Both the position numbers and the translations under genes were made by a program. From Desulfurococcales archaeon (lineage in GTDB: Archaea > Thermoproteota > Thermoprotei_A > Sulfolobales > Desulfurococcaceae): a stretch of 5,041 nucleotides of DNA. The stretch's first letter is position 1; the number at the start of each line of letters is the position of its first letter. The notes beneath the pieces are model-generated. The model did not search any database, was not told the origin of the DNA, and worked only from the letters and a program-made list of their open reading frames with translations. The stretch lies in the NCBI GenBank assembly GCA_027083045.1, contig JALWQP010000087.1:1-5041 (forward strand), read 5' to 3'. Of this stretch, positions 1-5,041 are shown one piece after another.

Positions 1-48
1 AGGGTAGCGAAAGTCCGTGTCAGGAGAATAGCTGTGGGGAAGAGGTGA
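1..48 (+). CDS. C-terminal end of an unidentified gene (partial)
   Basis: Frame 1 is open from the window edge to a TGA at 46-48 and encodes RVAKVRVRRIAVGKR. Seven of the 15 residues are Arg or Lys. Such a tail is typical of nucleic-acid-binding or ribosome-associated proteins, but it is too short to name a family. The gene would be convergent with ileS, whose stop codon lies only 7 bp further on; such tight tail-to-tail packing is normal in compact archaeal genomes. The GAGGTGA at 42-48 resembles a Shine-Dalgarno site but is formed by the last codons and the stop, and no start codon follows it at a useful distance. Frame 3 is also open across this stretch (it closes inside ileS), so the assignment rests on the plausible basic tail and the stop placed just before the ileS end. 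Confidence 0.42.
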   Translation, partial: RVAKVRVRRIAVGKR

Positions 49-55
49 GAGTTTA

Positions 56-3000
56 TCAGATCTGTTTGATCGATATCTTGTAGGTTTCCCCCTCGATCTC
101 CCATTCTTTGGTATAGGCGTCGCCGGGGTGTTCGCTCGTTATCATTATTTTCTCCGCACGCGTCTCGCCAGCTATGTAGTTGAGCTTTTTCTCGATCAGC
201 CTCACATGTTGCTCTGGCACGGTCATCCAGACGATTATCCTGGCGTCGAGCGGCAGGTTTAGCTCTTTCCTCATGACCTGTATGCGTCTTATAACGTCTC
301 TTGCTAGGCCCTCTGCCAGCTCATCTTCTGTTAGCCTTGTATCTATTACTACGGCTCCCCACTCCGTGTCCTCCACGCTGTAGCCCTCAATATATACCGG
401 TGTTATCTTGACATAGTCCTTGGTTATCTCGGCTTCGCCGCCGTCTTCCAGCCTGATCAGGGCCTTGCCCTCTGCAAGTATTGTTCTAGCTACTTCGTCC
501 TGGTGTTCTAGGAGATACTTTATCACCAGCCTCGCCTGCTTGCGGAATCTCGGCCCTATCACCCTATGTACCGGCTCTACCTTGTACTTGACTAGTTTTC
601 CCAGCTCACTTACGGGTCTTACCTCAACGTTCTTAGCGTTGGCTATCCGCTTTACTAGATCGGCGTACTTCTTTATTGTTCCAGCTATTCTCTCATCGTC
701 ACTATATATTATTATGCTTTTGACTGGCTGTCTCAGCTTTATCCCGGCCTTCATACGGGCTGCCGCGGAGGCCTCATAGATCTGCTTGATCAGCTCCATC
801 TCATCCTCAAGCTCCAGATCAATGTATTCTTCGTCGATGCTCGGCCACTCCATTAAATGGATTGATTCAGGTGCACCGGGCTCTGCGGGCCTTAAGAACT
901 TCTGGTATATTTTCTCCGCCATGAAGGGTATCATCGGGCTAGCTAGGAGTAGCCATTTCTTCAACACATAATAGAGTGTAGCGTAGGCTGCGAGCTTGTC
1001 GGGAACATTCTCTTCAATCCATACACGAGGCCTTATCAGCCTTATATACCAGTGGCTCACGTCTTCTACGATGAATTTCCTAATGAGTCTCGCGGCTTCG
1101 TGGACATGGTATTTCTCAAGGTACTCTGTAACCCTCTTGGTGAGGGTGTTTATTCTTGACAGGATCCACTTATCCTCTATCCTTAGGTGTTCCCTGAACC
1201 TTTCTAACCCCTGCCCTACAGGGTCGTAGCCGTCGAGCTCCATATATGTTGATGCAAAGACATATGTGTTCCACGCTATACTTAGATCCTTCCTAGTCTC
1301 CTCTATGCCCTTCCAGCTAAACCTTAAGTCCTCCCACGCAGTTGCTTGTAGAACCCATAGCCTAAGAGGATCTCTACCCATCTTCTCTATGGCCTCATCG
1401 GTGCCCACATAGTTTCCAAGGCTCTTATGCATCTCTCTCCCATGCTCGTCCAGGACGAAGCCATGGACCAGCACGTTCTTGTAGGGGGCTTTGCCGAAGC
1501 CCAAGACACCGGATCTTAGGAGGCTGAAGAACCAGCCCCTAATCTGGTCATGTCCCTCCGTTATGAAATCTAGGACAACCTCGTCCCTAGGGAGCCTCTC
1601 GGGATGAGCTCTTGCCGCATAGAATGCTATTCCGCTGTCAAACCACACATCCGCAACGTCCGGCACCCTCTTCATGGGTTTCCCGCAGACAGGACATTTC
1701 AACACCACCTCGTCTATCCACGGCCTGTGCAGTTCTACTGGTCTTTTGCCACCGTGTTCCTCGAGCTCCTTGACACTGCCTATGACAAGCCTATGGCCGT
1801 TAGGGCATACCCATATTGGTAATGGTGTTCCCCAGTACCTCTGCCTGCTTATCACCCAGTCCTGCAGATTCTCCAGCATGTTCATTAGTCTTTCAAGCGC
1901 CCATCCGGGCATCCAGTTAACTCTTGAAGCTTCTTTTTTCAGCTCTTCCTTGAGCTTCGTCACCCTTATGATCCACTGCCTCGTAGCCCTCTGAAGTACA
2001 GGGGTCTTACATCTCCAGCATACAGGGTACTTGTGCTGGACAGAGCCGCTCCATAGGAGGGCTCCCCGCTCCTTTAGGTCCTGTATTATAACCGGGTTGG
2101 CGTCCCTGACGTATAGGCCCTTATACTTGCCTGCCTCCTCGGTGAATCTTCCCTCATCGTCCACAGGGCTGGCGATGATGTCTACGCCGTATTTCTTCGC
2201 TATGCTGAAATCCTCCATACCGTGTCCGGGCGCTCCATGTACTAGTCCTGTACCCTCATACATCGTGACTACTTCGGGAGCCATGAAGACCTTGTGGTGT
2301 TTTGATAGTTTTTCCTGCAGAGGAACAATGTCTCTCAGCGGGTGATCATATTCAAGCCCCTCTAGTTCCTTACCCCTGAACTCCTCGATTACCTCGTACT
2401 CTTTTATCCCGGTCTCCCTGACGACATGTTCTAACCTCGTCTTAGCGAGAATGTATTTCTCGTCACCAACCCTTATCCTGACATAGGTCTCGTCTGGGTG
2501 AGCCATTACAAATGTGTTGGCCGGGAGCGTCCAGGGCGTCGTGGTCCAGATCAGGATGTATTCTTTTTCCCTGCCCCTTACGGGGAACTTTACGTATATG
2601 CTCGGGTCCTCTAGCACCTTATACTCTATCTCGTACTCGGCGAGGGTCGTGGAGCATCTTGGGCACCAATACACTACCCTCAGCTCGCTGTCCAGGAGGC
2701 CCTTCTCATACACCTTCTTGAAAAGCCACCATCCAGCCTCAATGTACTCGTCTCTCAGTGTTAGATAGGGGTTTTCCCAGTCCATGAACACCCCAAGTTC
2801 TCTGAACCATTTTGTCATGCTTGAGAGGTTACCGAGGGCCAGGTTCTTACACTCCTGAATGAACTTGTCTACGCCTATCTTCTCCTCTATCTCACGCTTG
2901 ACTTTAATCCCCAGTTTTTGTTCGACCTTCACCTCAATCGGGAGGCCGTGACAGTCGTATCCGGGGCGATCATATACGTTGTAGCCCCTCATCCTCTTGT

Positions 3001-3229
3001 ATCTGAGGATCACGTCTTTGATGGTCTTATTCCAAGCAGTACCTATATGTGGTATATCCCCGCTGGGGTAAGGGGGCCCATCTATGAATAGGAATTTCCT
3101 AGGCTGAGACAGACTTTTCTTCTTGACCTTATCGTAGATCTTGTTCTCCTCCCAGAAGCGTTTAATCTCTTCCTCCACAGCCCAGGGACTGTAATGACCG
3201 TTAATCCTGCCTATTCGGCCCAAAACCAT
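56..3229 (-). CDS. ileS: Isoleucyl-tRNA synthetase (archaeal type, class Ia)
   Basis: Cytosolic enzyme that joins isoleucine to tRNA(Ile) using ATP (EC 6.1.1.5) and removes mischarged valine. Numbering is from the ATG at 3229 (1057 aa, normal for archaeal IleRS). The Rossmann catalytic core starts with GPPY (51-54) and HIGT (61-64), the HIGH-motif counterpart. The inserted CP1 editing domain (about 190-420) has WTTTPWTLP (228-236) and GTGLVHGAP (326-334), with the conserved editing Asp at 340. Cysteine pairs C189/C192 with C404/C407, and C475 with C512/C515, look like zinc-binding knuckles. The core resumes with WVISRQRYWG (458-467), DVWFDSG (527-533), GHDQIRGWFF (559-568) and EMHKS (599-603), the KMSKS counterpart, with catalytic Lys 602 kept. 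A helical anticodon-binding domain (about 685-840) and a C-terminal extension follow. The gene ends in tandem stops TGATAA (58-53). The start is uncertain: TTG at 3259, ATG at 3229 and TTG at 3223 are all in frame, and the conserved region only begins near GHYSPWAVEEE, so all remain possible. No frameshift or missing domain is seen. Confidence 0.97.
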   Translation of the reverse strand: MVLGRIGRINGHYSPWAVEEEIKRFWEENKIYDKVKKKSLSQPRKFLFIDGPPYPSGDIPHIGTAWNKTIKDVILRYKRMRGYNVYDRPGYDCHGLPIEVKVEQKLGIKVKREIEEKIGVDKFIQECKNLALGNLSSMTKWFRELGVFMDWENPYLTLRDEYIEAGWWLFKKVYEKGLLDSELRVVYWCPRCSTTLAEYEIEYKVLEDPSIYVKFPVRGREKEYILIWTTTPWTLPANTFVMAHPDETYVRIRVGDEKYILAKTRLEHVVRETGIKEYEVIEEFRGKELEGLEYDHPLRDIVPLQEKLSKHHKVFMAPEVVTMYEGTGLVHGAPGHGMEDFSIAKKYGVDIIASPVDDEGRFTEEAGKYKGLYVRDANPVIIQDLKERGALLWSGSVQHKYPVCWRCKTPVLQRATRQWIIRVTKLKEELKKEASRVNWMPGWALERLMNMLENLQDWVISRQRYWGTPLPIWVCPNGHRLVIGSVKELEEHGGKRPVELHRPWIDEVVLKCPVCGKPMKRVPDVADVWFDSGIAFYAARAHPERLPRDEVVLDFITEGHDQIRGWFFSLLRSGVLGFGKAPYKNVLVHGFVLDEHGREMHKSLGNYVGTDEAIEKMGRDPLRLWVLQATAWEDLRFSWKGIEETRKDLSIAWNTYVFASTYMELDGYDPVGQGLERFREHLRIEDKWILSRINTLTKRVTEYLEKYHVHEAARLIRKFIVEDVSHWYIRLIRPRVWIEENVPDKLAAYATLYYVLKKWLLLASPMIPFMAEKIYQKFLRPAEPGAPESIHLMEWPSIDEEYIDLELEDEMELIKQIYEASAAARMKAGIKLRQPVKSIIIYSDDERIAGTIKKYADLVKRIANAKNVEVRPVSELGKLVKYKVEPVHRVIGPRFRKQARLVIKYLLEHQDEVARTILAEGKALIRLEDGGEAEITKDYVKITPVYIEGYSVEDTEWGAVVIDTRLTEDELAEGLARDVIRRIQVMRKELNLPLDARIIVWMTVPEQHVRLIEKKLNYIAGETRAEKIMITSEHPGDAYTKEWEIEGETYKISIKQI

Positions 3230-3230
3230 A

Positions 3231-3236
3231 CACCTT
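3231..3236 (-). promoter_or_regulatory. Shine-Dalgarno motif that bears on the ileS start
   Basis: Read on the minus strand this is AAGGTG, a good match to the archaeal SD core GGAGGTGA. It sits only 1 nt before the ATG at 3229, too close for normal use, but 7 nt before the in-frame TTG at 3223, an ideal spacing. This favours TTG 3223 (protein 2 residues shorter than from the ATG). A start at TTG 3259 would have only a weak upstream AGGT that may not be transcribed. Confidence 0.5.
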
Positions 3237-3282
3237 ACAAGCTCCCTATGAGAGACCAATACTACCTACATATCATTATCGA

Positions 3283-3294
3283 CATATAATAAAA
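3283..3294 (-). promoter_or_regulatory. Probable TATA box of ileS
   Basis: On the minus strand the sequence TTTTATTATATG forms an archaeal TATA-like element. With the usual spacing of about 25 nt from box centre to start site, transcription would begin near 3260-3264. This gives a leader of roughly 30-40 nt before ATG 3229 or TTG 3223, and almost none before TTG 3259. No clear purine-A-rich BRE lies directly upstream (ATTAGG), so the promoter call rests on the AT-rich box and its position. Confidence 0.55.
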
Positions 3295-3487
3295 CCTAAT
3301 CGGCGGGCAAGGCAGACGGGACTTCCGATTCCTCTCTTTGGCGATATATTAGTGGCTCTTGATATGCAATTCCTCTATTATTTCGGGAATCATGTGTATT
3401 TCCGAGGCGGACAGTTTTGGACTATAAGATGTGGAGTGTGTTAGACAAGATCCTATATTAAGGCATGGAGACTTCTCCACATACGCG
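3295..3487. other. Divergent intergenic region between ileS and the ABC transporter operon
   Basis: No convincing gene, tRNA or structured RNA is seen here. The stretch separates two outward-facing promoters. It holds a direct repeat ATTCCTCT at 3328-3335 and 3369-3376 (41 bp apart), an imperfect dyad TCGGGAA/TTTCCGA with a 9-nt centre at 3383-3405, and a perfect short palindrome at 3466-3479. AT-rich boxes at 3342-3350 and 3454-3461 (TATATTAA) could act as further TATA elements. Two short open frames (plus strand 3364-3444, 26 codons; minus strand 3480-3349, 43 codons) lack ribosome-binding sites and are not called as genes. Confidence 0.5.
3466..3479. repeat. Short perfect palindrome TGGAG-actt-CTCCA, possible operator
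   Basis: A 5-bp inverted repeat with a 4-nt centre lies 8 nt upstream of the transporter TATA-like box (3488-3496). Its centre is about 44 nt upstream of the predicted start site, where archaeal regulators acting upstream of the BRE often bind. Another TGGAG half-site lies at 3432-3436, 34 bp to the left in the same orientation. A 5-bp stem is common by chance, so a regulatory role is inference. Confidence 0.28.
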
Positions 3488-3496
3488 TTATAAAGA
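3488..3496 (+). promoter_or_regulatory. Probable TATA box of the ABC transporter operon
   Basis: TTATAAAGA is a good archaeal TATA-like element. Counting about 25 nt from its centre puts the start site near 3516-3519, giving a short leader of about 15 nt before the ATG at 3532. The leader contains AAGGGG (3518-3523), a weak SD match 8 nt before the ATG. The bases just upstream (ACGCG) do not resemble a BRE. A second candidate, TATATTAA at 3454-3461, would give a longer leader. Confidence 0.5.
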
Positions 3497-3531
3497 ATAA
3501 CGAGCTAAGCAGGACATAAGGGGTTTCCACT

Positions 3532-4518
3532 ATGCCGAGATCCCCCAGCGTCGAGGCAATAGGTCTCATCAAGAGATATAGGACTAAGGAGAGGAAAGGA
3601 TTATTCAGGGCCCGAACCGTTGTTATAGAGGCTTTGAAGGGTGTTAGTTTTAGGATTTATCCGGGCGAAGTAGTTGGGTTACTTGGACCTAATGGTGCTG
3701 GAAAGACAACTACGATCAAGATCATATCCACCCTCCTAATTCCGGATGAAGGAGAAGCGTATGTTAAAGGCTATGATGTGGTTACGGAGGCGGACATGGT
3801 TAGAAAGAATATCGGGGTAATGCTTACTGTTGAGAAGGGCTTCTACAATAAGCTGACTGGAAGAGAGAACCTAGAGTACTTCGCAGCGCTCTATGGTCTC
3901 CCCTCTAACACTATTAAGAAGCGTGTGCAGGAGGTCCTCGAGATAGTTGGTCTTGAAGAACTAGGTGCTAGTGATCGGTTATTCGAGGAATACAGTCTCG
4001 GCATGAAGGCAAGACTCAATCTTGCCCGAGCACTCCTACGCGACCCCGACGTCGTATTATTGGACGAGCCTACCCTAGGCCTAGATCCTCCTAGCGCCCG
4101 CAAGATCAGGGATCTAGTCAAGGGGTTGGCCCACCGGGAAGGCAAGACCGTCCTGTACACCACCCACAACATGTTTGAGGCCGAGATAATCTGCGATAGG
4201 ATCATATTGATCAACAAGGGAATAATAGTTGCCGAGGGCACGCCGGACGAGCTGAAAGACAAGATCATGGCTTTCAGGACCGTAAAGATCATGGTCAAGG
4301 GCGGGCCCCGTAGATATGATAAATTGAAGGAAGTAATTGGTGTCGACCCTGAAATACGTAGAGAGAATGGGCTCACAATTATTACGTTCAAGGCTAGAAA
4401 GCCGGAGGAATTAATTGGCGATGTCATCCGTGTGCTGGTCTCCAATGGTGTTGATATAGTGAAGCTAACCGTGGAAGAGCCAACCCTCGAGGATGTCTTT
4501 GTCTACTATAGCGGTTAA
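3532..4518 (+). CDS. ABC transporter ATP-binding protein, ABC-2/NatA/DrrA-like exporter class
   Basis: Cytoplasmic nucleotide-binding subunit (328 aa) that hydrolyses ATP to drive the membrane permease encoded next. In order: a short N-terminal strand with a basic insert before the core (about 18-30, RTKERKGLFRAR), Walker A GPNGAGKT (52-59), a Q-loop region at 94-109, signature-like YSLGMKARL (154-162), Walker B VVLLDEP (174-180) with catalytic Glu 179, D-loop GLDP (183-186), and switch His 212 in TTHNM. A C-terminal accessory region of about 90 residues ends in EPTLEDVF, the usual end of this class. Two departures are visible: the Q-loop glutamine is absent (Thr 99 is at or near its place), and the second signature residue after Ser is Leu (SLGM rather than SGGQ or SGGM). 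The other catalytic residues are intact, so it is probably active. The ATG start is backed by an upstream TATA-like box and a weak SD. The next gene begins within 2-14 bp, pointing to an operon. The exported substrate is unknown. Confidence 0.95.
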   Translation: MPRSPSVEAIGLIKRYRTKERKGLFRARTVVIEALKGVSFRIYPGEVVGLLGPNGAGKTTTIKIISTLLIPDEGEAYVKGYDVVTEADMVRKNIGVMLTVEKGFYNKLTGRENLEYFAALYGLPSNTIKKRVQEVLEIVGLEELGASDRLFEEYSLGMKARLNLARALLRDPDVVLLDEPTLGLDPPSARKIRDLVKGLAHREGKTVLYTTHNMFEAEIICDRIILINKGIIVAEGTPDELKDKIMAFRTVKIMVKGGPRRYDKLKEVIGVDPEIRRENGLTIITFKARKPEELIGDVIRVLVSNGVDIVKLTVEEPTLEDVFVYYSG

Positions 4519-4524
4519 GGGTGA
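4519..4524 (+). promoter_or_regulatory. Shine-Dalgarno motif that decides the permease start
   Basis: GGGTGA directly follows the TAA stop of the ATPase gene and includes GGTGA, a strong match to the archaeal anti-SD. It lies 8 nt before TTG 4533, a normal spacing. The competing GTG at 4521 is inside this motif and would have only a weak AAGG just before it. Reinitiation or translational coupling with the ATPase gene is likely. Confidence 0.5.
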
Positions 4525-4532
4525 CGGGTTCA

Positions 4533-5041
4533 TTGGGTCTCAGAGAGATCTTATGGGCTGAATGGATGGCTTTCTACAAGGATTTAACTAGGCGGAAGAG
4601 CCTGATCGTATCGTTCATTGTTTACCCATACATATTGACCCTGTTATTCGTTATCATGGGTTTAGCTGTAGGTGGCCTTACAAGTTTTAGCCAGCGGTTC
4701 CATGTTTCCGCCATAACTTTCTTCCTTACGATGAGCTACCTGATGTTGACCGTCCTCATAGGTGCCGATATGATCATGCAGAGACCCTCATCAGATATGT
4801 GGGCTGGAACTCTGCCCTACATTCTTGCTTCTCCAGCCCCACGTATATTGAGATACCTGGCTGTTGCTCTACCAATGTTTGCCCCGTTCATTGTTCAGGG
4901 GATCATTTGTCTCACGCCCGTCTATGTCTACTACTATGGCGTGGAGGGCGCTGTCCTAGCATTACTCGTGGTATTCTTATCTGTTCTCGCCGGATTGTTC
5001 ATGGTCCCCATAGCAATGGTTACCATGGGCCTAGCGTACAT
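4533..5041 (+). CDS. ABC-2 type transporter permease, N-terminal part (runs off the window)
   Basis: Membrane subunit expected to pair with the ATPase encoded just upstream. The frame is open to the window edge (169 codons plus 2 nt from TTG 4533; GTG 4521 would add 4 residues). A short amphipathic, charged N-terminus (REILWAEWMAFYKDLTRRKS) is followed by four hydrophobic segments at about 24-48, 58-82, 107-134 and 139-167. Between the second and third lies WAGTLPYILASP (about 90-101), which fits the xxGTLexLLaSP pattern of ABC-2 permeases, the cytoplasmic coupling region that contacts the ATPase. There is no cleavable signal peptide. ABC-2 permeases usually have six membrane helices, so about two are missing to the right. 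Start and stop spacing to the ATPase gene (14 bp from TTG, 2 bp from GTG) supports one transcript. The substrate cannot be inferred: drugs, lipids, polysaccharides or sodium are all handled by relatives. Confidence 0.85.
   Translation, partial: MGLREILWAEWMAFYKDLTRRKSLIVSFIVYPYILTLLFVIMGLAVGGLTSFSQRFHVSAITFFLTMSYLMLTVLIGADMIMQRPSSDMWAGTLPYILASPAPRILRYLAVALPMFAPFIVQGIICLTPVYVYYYGVEGAVLALLVVFLSVLAGLFMVPIAMVTMGLAY

Noticed and set aside
42..48. GAGGTGA, a perfect Shine-Dalgarno match on the plus strand
   Set aside because: It is made of the final codons and stop of the leftmost frame. No ATG, GTG or TTG follows at 5-12 nt, and the plus strand beyond is antisense to ileS.
53..56. Possible terminator after ileS in the pyrimidine-rich stretch on the minus strand (about 55-36)
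   Set aside because: The stretch is C-rich rather than a T run, has no hairpin, and overlaps the convergent frame; not enough to call a terminator.
180..2768. Several plus-strand open frames of 60-120 codons opposite ileS
   Set aside because: They are shadows of the long, well-conserved ileS gene; their translations are low-complexity Ser/Leu-rich or lack any domain.
3364..3444. Plus-strand 26-codon frame starting at ATG 3364
   Set aside because: It has no SD motif, an unusual composition rich in aromatic residues and Cys, and it lies across the repeat cluster of the intergenic region; most likely chance.
4075..4117. Four CTAG tetranucleotides within 43 bp
   Set aside because: They fall in the codons for the conserved Walker B/D-loop region and its following helix (Leu-Gly-Leu-Asp and nearby residues), so codon choice explains them.
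3891..4445. Minus-strand 184-codon frame opposite the ABC ATPase
   Set aside because: It is antisense to a gene with clear Walker and signature motifs; the translation is Ser/Arg/Leu-rich and has no recognisable domain.

Overview
This window looks like archaeal DNA, most likely from a hyperthermophilic crenarchaeote. Four things point that way. The isoleucyl-tRNA synthetase is of the archaeal type, with HIGT and EMHKS in place of the bacterial-style HIGH and KMSKS. The promoters look like TATA boxes and there are no bacterial -35/-10 pairs. AGG, AGA and ATA codons are common. The proteins are rich in Glu, Lys, Arg, Ile and Val. The order and species cannot be fixed from the sequence alone; a Desulfurococcales-like organism is only a guess.

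Layout. Positions 1-48 (+) appear to be the last 15 codons of a gene that enters from the left and ends in a very basic tail. It faces, tail to tail, a complete ileS gene on the minus strand that fills about 56-3229; the two stop codons are only 7 bp apart. A divergent intergenic region of roughly 270-300 bp (about 3230-3531) follows. It carries a TATA-like promoter for ileS at its left end, one for the next operon at its right end, and several short dyads and repeats between them. To the right, on the plus strand, lie an ABC-transporter ATPase of the ABC-2/NatA/DrrA-like class (3532-4518) and, almost touching it, the first 169 or so codons of an ABC-2 type membrane permease that runs off the window at 5041.

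Function. ileS is a housekeeping gene that charges tRNA(Ile). The ATPase and permease form a probable two-gene operon for an export-type ABC transporter: the ATPase powers the pump and the permease forms the membrane channel. The substrate cannot be read from the sequence. Nothing suggests a functional link between ileS and the transporter; they simply share a divergent intergenic region.

No mobile element, CRISPR array, rRNA, tRNA or obviously new system was found. The points most worth a second look are the departures in the ATPase Q-loop and signature motif, the probable TTG starts with well-placed Shine-Dalgarno motifs, and the palindrome just upstream of the transporter TATA box.
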